In this document: piece after piece, positions 47,200 to 58,769 of the stretch
Numbering within the stretch: position 1 is the stretch's first letter
Layout: every line of letters begins with the position of its first letter
Assembly (NCBI GenBank): GCA_037577475.1
Contig: CM075187.1
Location: 19,188,810-19,252,809 of the forward strand
Source: Chaunax sp. Z400
Lineage: Eukaryota; Chordata; Actinopteri; Lophiiformes; Chaunacidae
DNA: 64,000 bases
Reading direction: 5' to 3'
Notes under the pieces: generated by a model
The model's database searches: none
Seen by the model: only the letters and a program-made list of their open reading frames with translations
What the model was told of the DNA's origin: nothing
Position numbers and translations under genes: made by a program

Positions 47200-48680
47200 T
47201 TTTACTTCAACTCATGAAAAGTGTAGCAACATATTCTTGTTGAGAGTAGACAAAGGCACCACATCAATACATGGTTATTGTGTGAATAAAGAGCAAACAG
47301 GCACAACTTCATTTTTTGATTGATATGCATACAATAAGTTTTGTACTTTATGATGCTCTGGAAACAAAATGCGACAAAGAGATAGATGGGATGTACAGAA
47401 CCCATTCCTATATCCCCCTCCAGTTCGTAGCAGGGTATAAAAATATTAAGTGGAGAAGCACGGTGAAGCACTCTGGCTACTTAGCCATTGTAAATCTTGA
47501 GAAGATATCTAATAAATGTGCAACTAAAATATGAGGGTCCCCTGAAGACTGCCAGTCTACAAACTATACAAGAGTCTTGTGGAGAGCTGAGAGGACAGCG
47601 ACTGGCTGAACTGCCTTCACCAGGCTGACTGACAGCAGACATACTGAACCAAAACAGTTTTCCTATCAGCTCCACAGGAAGATGTCACCAATCAACAGTG
47701 TTGACATTTATTTATTCATTCTCTTTCAAGGAGCTGATCAATCAATGTAGATATAGGTAAAACGTGTATACAGTGGGATATTTGTGGGGTTAAATAGCAG
47801 TCTGTGTAGATTACATTCGTATTACATGAAAAACAGGAGGGTGGGGGCGTCTCTGTTTATCATGGCGCAAGCAAGAAACTTTTTGTTGAAGTGTAAATTG
47901 AAAAAAAGATGTTTGGCTTTTGATATCTGTCGAGCAAAACTCATCAAAAGTGTTGAGCGACCTACAGTAAATCTGCCTTTATCCTCTTCTTGGCAAAGCG
48001 CTTGAAAATGCTGCTGGTCTGCTTTCATTTGATCTTTGAGTAACCCATGTTTCCAACAAGGGTGCCATTTAAAGGTCATTTCACACAGCCAGAGGACAAG
48101 CAGAGCAGCAGGCTGACTGCAAAGACTGTGTTATGTAACATCCATCGAGGACATGGAGTACAAACTCAAAGACCTTATGTGTTTTTTAAGTTAAACAGCA
48201 TTTCACTACACTTTCAGATAAATGTGATTCAAAGGTCGAACTGATAAATTCATTGTTTGCAAATAAAAGCAAGGTCAATAAGATAGAAATAAAATGGACT
48301 GCATATAAAGGCATTGTATGCAGCAGTTTTTGTTGCTGTTTGCAAACAAACAATTCAAAGTTGGCCCGTCCTTCGCTTCATGTAAATTCAGATGAAGTTC
48401 ACACTTCTTCTTGTCTTTTCTCGCTGCATACAGTGATGATTGAAAGGGAGTCTATATATAATTTTTCCTGCTATACTGACAGAAAGTCTGGCCATATTAC
48501 GTCTTTGATGAAACGTTTCTCAGAAGGACGTCATCGTTCTTCATTCTTGAGACGGTCAAACCTGATTTCAAATCAGACAATTAATCAGCTATTCAATGAT
48601 ATTCATGGTGGTGTTTGAAATGAAAGTTTTTCAACTTTATATTATAGTCTGTTGATTTGAACAAATCTCATTGCCTTATC
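47200..48680. other. No gene recognised
   Basis: Open frames of 60-120 codons occur on both strands (47202-47471 minus, 47822-48079 minus, 48253-48618 plus). None has a known domain. The 121-codon frame at 48253 overlaps no recognised repeat. Confidence 0.4.
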
Positions 48681-48699
48681 ATTCCCCATTCATTTTTTG

Positions 48700-48932
48700 G
48701 ATTTTATCATTTTTGTTCTTCCGGCTGCTCACCAGGTTGCCACTGTGGATTTTTTCCTGCTTTATTCTGATCCTGCACAGGTTCTTACGCTGGATGCCCT
48801 TCCTGACGCAACCCTACCAATCCACTGTTTATCTGGGCTTGGGGCTGGCACCAAGGGTAATCTGTCTTGTTCACCACCTGGGGATCGAACCAGCAACCTT
48901 CCAATAATTAGATGACCACTCCACCACCTGAA
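48700..48932 (-). repeat. tRNA-derived SINE
   Basis: On the minus strand, box A-like TGGTGGAGTGGTC (plus 48914-48926) and box B GGTTCGATCCC (plus 48881-48891) are well kept. The body includes the reverse complement of GATGCCCTTCCTGACGCAAC and TATCTGGGCTTGGGGCTGG, and the tail the reverse complement of TTCCGGCTGCTCACCAGG. From memory this is a widespread fish SINE. It ends close to the Gypsy relic at 48970. Confidence 0.78.
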
Positions 48933-48969
48933 TCAGAGCTGCCCTTTGATTTTCTGATAATATGTAAAG

Positions 48970-49265
48970 GAGAGATGCGCAACCTCATAATCAACATCCC
49001 TGACTCGCCACGTGACCTCCATGGGCCCTTGCCACATGGGGAGTAGTTTGGACCTGGAAGATGGAAGCAAGACAATCTCCCGGTGCAAATTGTGTTGCAC
49101 GCTGTCCATGAACCATGGTCCAGAACCCCGTGTGGTTTTCTACCTAAAACAACAGTTCAAAGGGGGAAACCCCTGTGGAGGCCTGGGGAACCTCCCAAAT
49201 TACAAACAAGCTATGTCAAGCTATTTATCCCAATTATACCCGTTCCCTCAGTTATTTGACATAAA
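48970..49265 (-). mobile_element. Ty3/Gypsy integrase relic
   Basis: Read on the minus strand, the segment encodes, across frameshifts and stops, the end of a Ty3/Gypsy integrase, which inserts the element's cDNA into the genome. In order: a decayed WDK(W)L...LF stretch; EVPQASTG (plus 49171-49194); SPFELLF (49147-49170) followed by a stop; then, shifted one frame, GRKPHGVLD; then, after a deletion, a C-terminal domain piece with VLLPSSRSKLL, WQGP (49023-49034) and VDYEV. These words and their order are typical of vertebrate Gypsy Pol. The rest of pol, gag and the LTRs are absent here. A SINE lies just beyond its downstream end. Dead fragment. Confidence 0.88.
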
Positions 49266-49269
49266 CCAA

Positions 49270-49560
49270 GGGAGCTCAAACCCTCTCTCTCTCTCCTGCC
49301 AATGAGCTCTAACCAATAATCACTGCCACATATTTGTATTCAAGTTTTCTGAGAATACGCTGACAGAGATGACCACACATGGTCAGTAGCAACTTATGTT
49401 TTATTTAGTGTACAGGAGAAGTCTCATCATTCTAATGGTATATATCCTGCAACAGTCTATTTCCTGGCATCTTTTTAAACATATTTTGGTAGATTTGTAG
49501 GCTGGCTGAGGAGCACCACTTCCTTGATTGGATAGTTACGTTTGTGTTATTGTGTGCCTT
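49270..49560. other. No gene recognised
   Basis: A short CT repeat at 49285-49297, otherwise plain sequence. Confidence 0.35.
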
Positions 49561-49561
49561 T

Positions 49562-49602
49562 CAGAGGTAGAGGAAGTATTCAGATGCTTACTTAAGTGAA
49601 AG
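49562..49602 (+). repeat. GTACTTAAGTA-family dispersed repeat, copy 5 (short)
   Basis: GAGGTAGAGGAAGTATTCAG followed by ATGCTTACTTAAGTGAAAGG matches the start of the same family as copy 1; only about 40 bases remain. Confidence 0.45.
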
Positions 49603-49695
49603 GACTACACAATAACACAAACAAACTAACTGATTGACCTTTTTGCCACAATTAAGGCAATACATCTTAACATATTTGATTCCCCGACCTGGCTC

Positions 49696-49722
49696 CTTCT
49701 TCTTCTTCTTCTTCTTCTTCTT
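49696..49722. repeat. (CTT)n microsatellite
   Basis: Nine uninterrupted CTT units. Confidence 0.96.
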
Positions 49723-49729
49723 ATTAATA

Positions 49730-51115
49730 TTATCATTAGATTGTTGCTACGGGGGTGTGAATGATGTTCAGATTCAGTGTCCTGGCTGCGTGTTTGAGTA
49801 AAGAGGGTACATGATGGCGTACATTTAGGCCCAGGAGGATAGCTGGAATCTGTGGAGAAGCCTGTTGTATCCGGATTGCATTATTTGTGTTTTATGGCAT
49901 TTTCATTTGCTTGTTGGTTGTGGGAGTAAATGTGACTGATTGGAGTTTGTTCTTGTTTATCCCAACACATAAACAGTCTTATATCTTAGTCTTATATATC
50001 TGGAAGATGTGGAAGATCTGGTCATTGATGAGGGCTGTAATTACATGGTCTTAACTGAGGCCAAATCTCTATTAGCAGTATTTGACGTCCAGACAACACT
50101 CAGTCCTAGAATCCATTTTGGATGACATAGCAGCATCTCAAAGAATAAGAGTCTTAGATCTGAAATCCCTCAGGACATTGAAGATGCTTTACATGACATC
50201 ACTAAGGCAATCAATGAAAATTTTACGACTTCAGAAAACATAGATTTTGCAAGGCCAAAACCCAAAAGGAACTGCAAACTGGCTTTCAATAAAGTCAAAA
50301 TAAAAAGCAAGACACAAACCATTTTCACTAAGTGCTTTCTAAACCATGGATCCATTGCATGAAGGCCCAGCTGAAGTCGCAATTTCATCAGATGTAATGG
50401 ACCATAAAAACCCACACTTTTACTGATATGACAACACAGAAATTACCTCCTGACTTGAGAGTGAACCTTTTCCCTCCTGTTGGTCACTGATTCGGGGACA
50501 ATATTGGGCATCATCAGGTGACTGTGGAGTAGATCTCAAAGTTCTTGAGTGAATATTAGGGATCCAAAGGTATTGACATTTCTATCCATCACATTTTTAT
50601 TCTATTTTTTAATCTCCTGGCTCTGATAGCTACTTATTTTAAATATAGTGAAATTAATTATGAATATAATTGTGAATTAATGGATATTTGGATCGGTGTC
50701 AATCTCGGTGCCAACAGCACAAACCGAGATGAAACTCGGCCTATTGCTACTTAATCTGCTTACCGAAGGCTGACTCAATGCACAAGGCACAGTTTTAGGG
50801 TCTGTTCCTTTAAGGACCTCCTGTATGATGTCATAAACCTACTTTCCACCATGGGCTCCGCTTGCCTGATTACAATAACTAAAACTACACTAACTTACTC
50901 CAGTCACGACTCTATTTGTCGGACTATAACTGTCTCTACGCCCCCAAAATTACTCATAGACCCAAATCACCTTTCAGATAAGTAAAGTGGTGGCTGTCTC
51001 AGAAGATCTCTGAGCAGAAAGGAAGAAACTCCGTCCTGCATCACAATGAAAATGATCATCGATTCCTTGAGTCCTCGGTCACCATGGGCCTTAATGTCGC
51101 CTCCTCAAAAGCCAG
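49730..51115. other. No gene recognised
   Basis: A plus-strand stretch at about 50127-50363 stays open for about 78 codons without an ATG near its start and includes DIEDALHDITKAINENF. I do not recognise it. The antisense frame 50170-50415 shares the same bases. Confidence 0.35.
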
Positions 51116-51119
51116 AGAA

Positions 51120-51345
51120 CTAGACTCAACTGTTCAAAAATTGTGGAAAAAGTGCTAACTTGCAACAATTTGTAGAAGGTCTCTGTCAGGTTTTAGAGCC
51201 CTCCACAGTACAGAGAATACCTTTAAGATTAAGGTCAGCAATGCAACTTCTGCAATCCTGGTCCTTCTAGGTTTAAGTGCAGCACTTGATACTCTTGCTT
51301 CTCAGAAAATACTCTCTGTTGTGCCGGGTGACACATCCTCTTCAT
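51120..51345 (+). mobile_element. L2/CR1-like reverse transcriptase fragment
   Basis: Translation with small frame changes gives SGFRALHSTENTFKI, then AILVLLGLSAALDTL and SQKILSVV. These match the fingers region and motif A of L2/CR1-type LINE reverse transcriptases, where the usual form is LLDLSAAFDTV. The first Asp of motif A is replaced by Gly, so the catalytic site is lost even where the frame is open. No other domain of the LINE was found nearby. Confidence 0.8.
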
Positions 51346-51349
51346 CAGG

Positions 51350-52130
51350 TTTAATGATTTTGACTTTAATCTATCTCTATAATTCTTTATTTTATTCATT
51401 TTATTCAAGCACATCGTAACCTTGTTTAAAAAAACAATCTTAAAATAAAGATTAACATTATAATAGATATATTGCTTGACATTAAAAAAGTTAGACTGTA
51501 GTATACAAACAAAGCAATCCAATATATTCTTACCATAATAACTCTGAGTATCTTTATGTTGAACAGTATACGGGTAGTGCTCTAAAAACATCCTGTATGT
51601 TTCTCTCTCTCTCGCCACAGATGGGAGCTGTCAGTCAGAGGGCAGAAGGGGAAACAGAGTCAAGAGGTTTGTGCCAGAGGTGACAAAGCTGACTGACACA
51701 TGTCAGGTTTTTCCATGCTGAAATATGAATAGACATTCCTACACTGCTGCACACATGTTGACTATATATTTATACATGACCAGGCCAAACACGAACAAGA
51801 ACAAATTGTGTTTTTGCACTGCTTCGAAAAGGATGGCTAACATCTTATGAGAGGCTCAAGGCAAAGGATGGGATATTTTTCCCAGACTGGATTGCAGTTT
51901 ATGGCATGCCACTGTATTACATTGCTAGAGCAGAATACTCTTCAGATTTCACTTAAAATGAGATGAAAGTTTTACAGTGTAGAGCTGATCTTAACAATAA
52001 CCTCATGCATTTATGATGCATAGCCTCTCATGTGCTCCTGGATAAGCAGAGCCTTGCTTCCTGTGCAACAGTGAAGCTAAAAGGACCATTGCCTGGTGTG
52101 ATAATCTGCAACGAGTCAGTTCGCTCCTGC
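51350..52130. other. No gene recognised
   Basis: A minus-strand frame of 127 codons (51235-51618) overlaps the LINE fragment and is not supported. Confidence 0.4.
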
Positions 52131-52135
52131 CTGTA

Positions 52136-52184
52136 TGTGTGTGTGTGTGTGTGTGTGCACGTGGTTGTGTGTGTGTGTGTGTGT
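52136..52184. repeat. (TG)n microsatellite, interrupted
   Basis: Two GT runs split by CACGTGGT. Confidence 0.96.
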
Positions 52185-52189
52185 CTGCC

Positions 52190-54525
52190 TGCCTGCTGCT
52201 CTCTCACACTCTGTTTAGAAACACACAACTGACAAATATGTGAAATGACAAATATGTGGAATACATAAACACATGATTACAGTGATGCTATTTAAAGTAG
52301 ATTATTAGTGGGGGTTTTTTTTTGCCAGATTTGCTTTTGGCAGACAGAGAAAATAGACCACAGTTGTTGCAGATTGAAAGCTGGCGGTGGAGCGCTGAGC
52401 CGTGGTGCTCTCTGTCTGAAAAGCCAAATTGGTTCACAAGGGCGCCGTATGGAAGCTGGCAGCGCTTCATGGTGCCTCGGCCTCCTGAGTGTCCCAGACT
52501 TCTCTCGCCACTGTACAGTTTTTCTTCCACAGAGACGGCTTCAGATGATGTGCACAGGTCACGAGTGTTCCTGGGTGGAGTAGCTTTATCACAACCTCTT
52601 GCGGCTATTTTTGTTGCTCTGTTTTTGAACTACTGGTGATGTGAAATGAAATGAGGAGAAGGCTTGGGTTGAGAATTGGGACAAAACCTCAGAGCATAAA
52701 GTCATCCCAGCGCCTCGTTTCATCCCTCTGTCTCGAATACGAATAAAACCATATAGGAGCTGAGTGAGTGTGTGTGTGTGTTTAATACTCGTGTGTTCGT
52801 GAGTGTCAGCAATCATGCAGTGCATTCACTCCCAAGGATGATTAGGTGGGTGGAGTTCTGGACAGCCATTGATAAGGATTTCCAGTGACAGGAACCGCAT
52901 GCCTCTTGTAGATAAAGTAAAAAAAAAAAAGAAAGAAAATAAGAGAGAAGGCTACAAAAAAACACTGATTTTGTAACCGGGGTGAAAATCAAGGTTACAG
53001 TGCATGAGAGCAGAAATATTTGCAGACACTGTAACAGGATTAGTTTCACTATAGAGTCTGATTCAGCTTTGTGTTTGTTGCAGTGTGTGTAACTCTGTCC
53101 ATGTTTGCCGCTGACTGAGAATGCAAACGCCCCCAAACACACATACTTAAACAAACGCACACAATTACAATAGAATTGCAGGCAGATTTCTTCCCTCACC
53201 CCATCAAGGATTTTAAGGAAATATTGTTTAGACTCTAAAGTGTGCTTTTACAGGTCATTTTCATAAAGCATAGCAGTAGAAATATTTGACTAAATGCCAC
53301 ATTACCATCCCCTGCAGCGTTCCGGTTTGACTGTTACCTCCCATGACTCTGCTGAGAACGATCCTGATTGGTGGCAAAGAGCTAAAATACATCTACAGTG
53401 TCGGAGCAGATTAGAACATTCTGGGAAATTAATCATATCATACCTGGAAGAAAACTAGACTCAAATGTCCTTACGAACTTTGCCAATTTTCTCACTGATG
53501 CTTCTCTGGCACTAGAAGATCTCTCCCTAGATATTTTACATTTTGAGAAATATGTTTATTTTCTGCATTACCAAGTGAGATGAGGCTATCGATCGCACTC
53601 TCATGATTAAAGCTGCAGTAAGCGAATCCGGAGGAGGATAGCTGTTTATTGAGTCACATTCCCGGTAGGGCTGTGCGACACTAATAAAATGTAATAAAAA
53701 TCACATTCCTGCATGTCAACGCTGAAAAGGAGAACGAGCCGCTTCAGAGCAGAGAAGCTCATTTATTTGTCAAAATATACTGTGTGGAAATATAAATACA
53801 AACAGGCAATAAAAATAAAACGTAGAAAGGATCTGTGATGACATTTCTCCCATTTTTTTTGTTGTTAGCAAAATTAAAAAGAAGAATTAACTGAAACATA
53901 TACATATATTATTTGATGATAGAGAAACATCATTTTGTTGTGCCACAATGCACAAAATGTTGCAAATAGAAGGAGAATGACACTCAACTCAACCTTTTGA
54001 AAGCAGCATTATAGATTATTAATCAAAAGTGTAATGTTAAGTATTTGGTTTAAGACCAACATGACCTCTGATGGAACATAGGCAGAATATTGATGCTCCA
54101 TGGTTCAGCAAACTGGATATAAAACATCTTTTGAATTCAGTAAATCAAAGCGGTGACACCTTCAATAAGAGGAACCAGAGGAAGCCGCTTCTATGACTTC
54201 AAGTCTCTTAACATATTTTGAAGTTATAAAAAAGTGATAGAGATCAAATGAAGAATCTCAAAGGTGTGGGGGGAACCAGGTCAGGCATTGATTTTCTTTC
54301 GCTCCACAGGTACTCCCAGGTAGCCAGCAGGACTGATTGAGATTTGACTCCAGTGATACACAGGTCCCGTTGGAGACGAGGTGGCAGAAAGCAATGAATG
54401 CCTTATCTCCTCTTGAAGAACTCCCAGTGAGGACGGGGTGCTGAGTAATCTTTGGCTTTTTCTCTGCTCAAGTGCTCAATTGCATCCTAAGTAAATTGTC
54501 TTTTTCCTTTTTGGAATATCTTCTT
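52190..54525. other. No gene recognised
   Basis: This includes a short TG repeat (52765-52781). The segment 52370-52600 is less AT-rich than its surroundings and has two overlapping plus-strand frames (52308-52583, 52322-52639). It could be a conserved element or exon, but I see no clear splice signals. Confidence 0.4.
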
Positions 54526-54529
54526 GAGC

Positions 54530-54613
54530 ATGGCAGACAAAGCCTCATTGAGCTCACAGTGGTTGGCAGAAAAGTCCAAAGAGACTAACCTGTATCGGAG
54601 GGTGAATAGCACA
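54530..54613 (+). CDS. Candidate first coding exon (unidentified gene)
   Basis: An ATG at 54530 has A at -3 and G at +4, a strong vertebrate start context. It opens a 28-codon frame beginning MADKASLSSQ and containing AEKSKETNLY, and ends at a near-consensus splice donor ACA|GTAAGTG (GT at 54614-54615) in phase 0. The peptide is polar and of ordinary composition, unlike the Phe/Cys/Leu-rich chance frames elsewhere in the window. A short unrecognised N-terminus followed by an intron is typical of alternative first exons in long vertebrate genes. I do not recognise the product and see no second exon here. It could still be chance. Confidence 0.3.
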
Positions 54614-54624
54614 GTAAGTGTTTT

Positions 54625-55830
54625 GAAAAACCTTGTGAACAAATCCTAACATTTCACTTTCATTTCATTTCATGACAGCCGGCCTGAATAAAAGCTTGTG
54701 TTTTTTGAATGATAATTGTGATGGATAATTTTGATACTGACTGGTGTCTTATGCAAAATATGAAAATTATTATGGATCTCTAGCTTCAGAAGGGAAGCCT
54801 AAACCTTTTCTCACTTGGGCCATAGTTTATTTCTCATGTCATTCAGTTGTTCATGCCTCACAGCTTTACTGCAGAACCATATAAAATCTGCAGCAAACTG
54901 TAGTCATGCTTTTACATGAATTTATCAGATATAATTATTATCTTTTAATTTTACTTATTCTATGTACATTTTCCCTGATTGTACTGTTTACTGTGACAGA
55001 GGGATTTTATGATGTGGTATCACTACCTTTACATGAGAAAAGGGCCTGAATGCTTCCTCCACCACTATTAGAAGATCATAAATCTGTTTTGGAGGGCATT
55101 GACAGCGGTGACTATTGGTAGGAAATGGGACGTAAACATCAGTTTGCTGTGTTATGGTCTCAACATCATCTGATATTTGAATTGTTGGACTTTGTAGCAT
55201 TAGCGAGGCGTCACATGATTTCCTCATCATAATAACTGCAGCTACTATGGGTCTTACTTGAACATAAATATTAGCCATGTTGCAGAATGTACTCATTTGT
55301 GTCATTTTGTAAAGTAATCAGAAAGATGGTGTTTTAATCTTTAGTTTGGAAGGATCCAGTGCTGATGCTCTTAAGAATTATTCCATTATATTTTCATCTG
55401 TTGTGCACAATAAGGCTGCAGGTATTGTCTCTTCATATTCTGCAAATGTGTGATCAAACAGCGATGCAAGCAAAATAAAGTAAGAAGTAAGATGGTCATC
55501 ATCTGGCTGTTCACAGAATAAATATACTGTTCTGTCTTCATTCTTGTACCGATTATGGTTGCAGGAAGACAGAAAGTGAAGGCCACTAATGACAACTGAT
55601 CCATGCTCCATGAGTTACTGTGTATGTGGAGCTGGGAGGTCACTGGATCGATCAGTTTCTGACTTGTGATTGATTTTTATGTTGACCCCCTGTCAACTTT
55701 GCCCTTCACTAGAACAAACTGTGAGAGTGTGAGGGGAGGTAGCCCTCGTTTACTCCTCAGGATTCAGCAGAGTGATTCAATGTTTATGTCTCTGTCATCA
55801 GAGTTGTAAACACAGCTAAGCTAACCTAGT
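54625..55830. other. No gene recognised
   Basis: Minus-strand frames at 54988-55305 and 55378-55643 have no known domain. Confidence 0.4.
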
Positions 55831-55837
55831 TACCTGT

Positions 55838-56050
55838 GAAATGTTCCAAACAGGTGTTTTAGTTTTTGGAGCATTCCAGAATAAGTATATACAGTATATT
55901 AACAATAACTAAGTTCATGAGGGAAAACATTAAATATGCAGTATTTGTTTCAGATGAATAAATGTCAGAAAGGATTAGCAATTCTTTGCAATTTGATATT
56001 TTATTTATGTTTCACAAAGTGTCCCACAGTTTTTGGAATTGAGGTTGTAA
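55838..56050 (+). mobile_element. Tc1-type element, 3'-end remnant
   Basis: GAAATGTTCCAAACAGGTGT, TTTTTGGAGCATTCCAGAAT, then AGAAAGGATTAGCAATTCTT, TTTATTTATGTTTCAC and GGAATTGAGGTTGTA follow, from memory, the order found at the end of a common fish Tc1-like transposon. Its terminus reads like GGAATTGGGGTTGTA. No transposase sequence or opposite terminus is present. Confidence 0.65.
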
Positions 56051-56059
56051 ATGACAATT

Positions 56060-56840
56060 AAATTAATTTACAGACATCCATCTTGCATGAAGGATGAATC
56101 CTAGAGGATGGATTGAATATACAGACGTTAATGTTACTACATTTAAGGTTAGTTATAACCTGAGGGTTACAAAGTGTATACACCTAACACCAAGGCAAAA
56201 TACAAGGGATGATAACTATTTTTACTCCAGGTAAACTTTGAATTTCCTGATTTTTTCAATCTTCTTTGTTATGTGAGTCCCAATTTGACAAGAAGAGGCT
56301 GAAATTTGAGAAAACCCTTAGCTGCTGAAGTCCATCTGGATTTTCATATGCTTTAGAAATAGGATGGTTACTTGTTGGTGCAGACTGTCCATCCCAGTTC
56401 CACTGAACAAAGCATAAACACTGGTGAATGCTTTCTCTTTTGAGCATATCCATTCTTATTATGCAGGCAGAGTAAAAAACAAAAATGCATATGAAGTTGT
56501 TGTTTTTTCCCCTTAGAAAGATAAGCTTGAATTCTAAAATGATATTTTAAACATCAGATCTGGTCTATTTTAAAATATCATTATCTTTTTTAATAACTTT
56601 TCATCTGATCTCTCTTTAACAGCTTTGTAGGATACAATTTTATTACCAATCAACCAGTGTTTTCAATGTCAGCTAAAAGTCAGGTTAGAATTTAGCAGAG
56701 TCAGTAAATTCATTAGAGTTAAAACTCACTCAAGTATTTGAAATTCACTGTCCTGCCATTCTAATTAAGGGTAGAGAGACATCTTATCTCTGCTGTAATT
56801 AAAGGGAAAGAATACAGTTTCTGCACTGAACAATGAAAGT
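56060..56840. other. No gene recognised
   Basis: A perfect 14-bp inverted repeat lies at 56538-56551 and 56569-56582 (AATGATATTTTAAA) around a 17-base loop, in AT-rich DNA where chance pairing is likely. Nothing else. Confidence 0.4.

Positions 56841-56841
<1 letters not shown>

Positions 56842-56888
<47 letters not shown>
56842..56888. repeat. (TG)n microsatellite
   Basis: About 23 uninterrupted GT units. Confidence 0.98.
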
Positions 56889-56889
<1 letters not shown>

Positions 56890-57139
56890 ATGATATGCGT
56901 TTATGTGATAGAATAATAAAAAAGACTACTTATCCCTTCAGACCACTTATCTTCTACTTTCTCCTTGAACCCTTTGACTGTTTGTGGTGAACATTTCCTC
57001 GCTATCAGAGACTGAAGGCAAATATATTAAAAGTTCTTTTGCAAAATGTTACACAGCCACTTTGAAAAGTAGTGTATCTAAATGATTATTTTTCCTTTCT
57101 TACATTCATACACTGGTAAATTTTCATCATGCTGTTTTT

Positions 57140-57340
57140 TATCCTGTTATTTTAGAATTATCTCAAGATTATGATATACATTGTTTTTATTTGAGAGTAA
57201 TATATTATTATCTTGATAACATTGATGACAATCAAGATAATTAACATGTTATCTTGATTTAATGAAATTATATTAACCTGTTATCTCAATCAATCTTATG
57301 TTGTTAAATCACAATTACATGATAATTAACCTGTTTTCCT
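57140..57340. repeat. Cluster of TTATCTTGAT / ATCAAGATAA motifs
   Basis: TTATCT(T/C)(G/A)A and its complement recur about seven times. One pair, 57207-57217 and 57231-57241, is an exact 11-bp inverted repeat with a 13-base loop. Similar clusters occur in fish non-autonomous DNA elements. No ends found. Confidence 0.5.
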
Positions 57341-57344
57341 GGAA

Positions 57345-57865
57345 AAACACAAATATACTGCAAATTATACTCCAATACTAAACAATAGCAAGTTGTGAAA
57401 ATGTAATTACAACATGTCTGTGACAAATACCTAAGACTATTTCTGCTAGTTTTAGCCCCTGACTGCTCTAATCAATCAAGGGTCAATAATGCATTAGATT
57501 TTTTTCAGCTCAGATCAGGTGCCATGCTTGCTTGCCAAGGGCATGATGATTTTCTTTGACATCAACATCAGACCAGAATTCATTTAATGGGGATGAAACA
57601 TTTTCTCTGTTGCTACAGAAGTTGCTGATTTAAGCTTTCAATGTATTAAATATTTCATCTTTAAATAAACCATGGCTGCAAATTAAATGCACAGTATATG
57701 ACCAACATACTGCATCCTTCTCTGGTTCTCACCATTGCTCATTAGCATTGTACTGTTAAAATAAGTCTCAGTGCTGCTGACTGGTGATCAGGACCTGGCA
57801 GATGACCTGAGTACAGTGTGTTGTTTTTTTTAACAGATTTGACAGCTCCACCTCACCTACCTAGT
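57345..57865. other. No gene recognised
   Basis: Plain AT-rich sequence up to the LINE at about 57900. Confidence 0.4.
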
Positions 57866-57899
57866 TCTCTTCCCTACACCATCTCCCATATTACATTCC

Positions 57900-58762
57900 A
57901 ATCATTACAGGTCAGGAGGGAACAGGGCAAACTGTTAGGGACTTTGTGGACTGGTGCAACCACAACCATGTTCATGTCAACCCGTCTAAGACTAAGGAGA
58001 TGGTTGTGGACTTTGGGAGGAAGCGACCCAAACCAGTTCCTCTTGTCATTCGGAGTGCTGAGGTGGAGCTGGTCTCTGAATTCAGATACCTGGGAGTGCA
58101 GCTCAGCTGCAAGCTGGACTGGAAGATCCAAATGGAGGTGCTGTAAAAAAAGGGTCAAAGCCGACTGTATTTCTTAAGAAGGCTGAGATATTTTAACATC
58201 TGAAGGCCCCTATTGTGCCCCATCTACAAGTCTGTTGTTGCCGGTGCTCTGCTCTTCGGCGTGGTGTGCTGGGGTGAGGGGGCATTGCTGACAGGAACAG
58301 ACTCAACAAGCTCATCAAAAATGCTAGCTCCATCATCGGGTTCCAAATGGAAACGGTTGAACAGGTGGCTAAGAGAAGAATGCTCTCTAAGCTGAATGCT
58401 ATCATGAACAAATCGATGCATCCACTCCATTCCTTCAGCAGAGCACCTTCAACCACAGGCTGATCCCACCAAGGTGCAGGACTGAACGCAGCAGGAAGGC
58501 TTTTCTGCCTGTAACTTATTGCAGAGCAGTTTTTGCACGTTTGCACATCAAATATCTTTTTGTATTGTATTAGATTTACATATGTTTTTGTTTTTTATTT
58601 GTTTTTATTAGTACAATTTTTAGGTATTTTTAGTCATTTATTTTATTTTTCTGGCGGTAGGTGTATCTTATGCTATGTGTGGTTGTCCTGTCTTGACAGT
58701 GAATGTAGCTGCTGTAACAAAACAATTTCCTCTGAAAGATCATAAAAGTATCTATCTATCGG
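57900..58762 (+). mobile_element. L2/Rex-type LINE, 5'-truncated, with 3' tail
   Basis: From 57937 the plus strand encodes the thumb region and C-terminal part of a LINE reverse transcriptase: RDFVDWCNHNHVHVN, SKTKEMVVDF and FRYLGVQLSCKLDW. After a stop near 58144 it continues as SRLYFLRRLRYFN, SVVAGALLFGVVCWG, KNASSIIG and AKRRMLSKL. The catalytic palm, including YADD, is absent, as expected for a 5'-truncated copy. A T-rich 3' untranslated part follows (58550-58740), ending in AATTTCCTCTGAAAGATC and a TATC tail (58749-58760). The preserved order and the tail make it one insertion, inactive. Confidence 0.87.
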
Positions 58763-58769
58763 AATGTTT

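Noticed and set aside
50127..50363. 78-codon plus-strand open stretch of ordinary composition
   Set aside because: No start codon near its beginning, no splice signals that I could place, and no recognised family. Mentioned in the block entry only.
56538..56582. 14-bp perfect inverted repeat as a regulatory hairpin
   Set aside because: The stem is almost all A and T in AT-rich DNA with a 17-base loop, so chance is a sufficient explanation.
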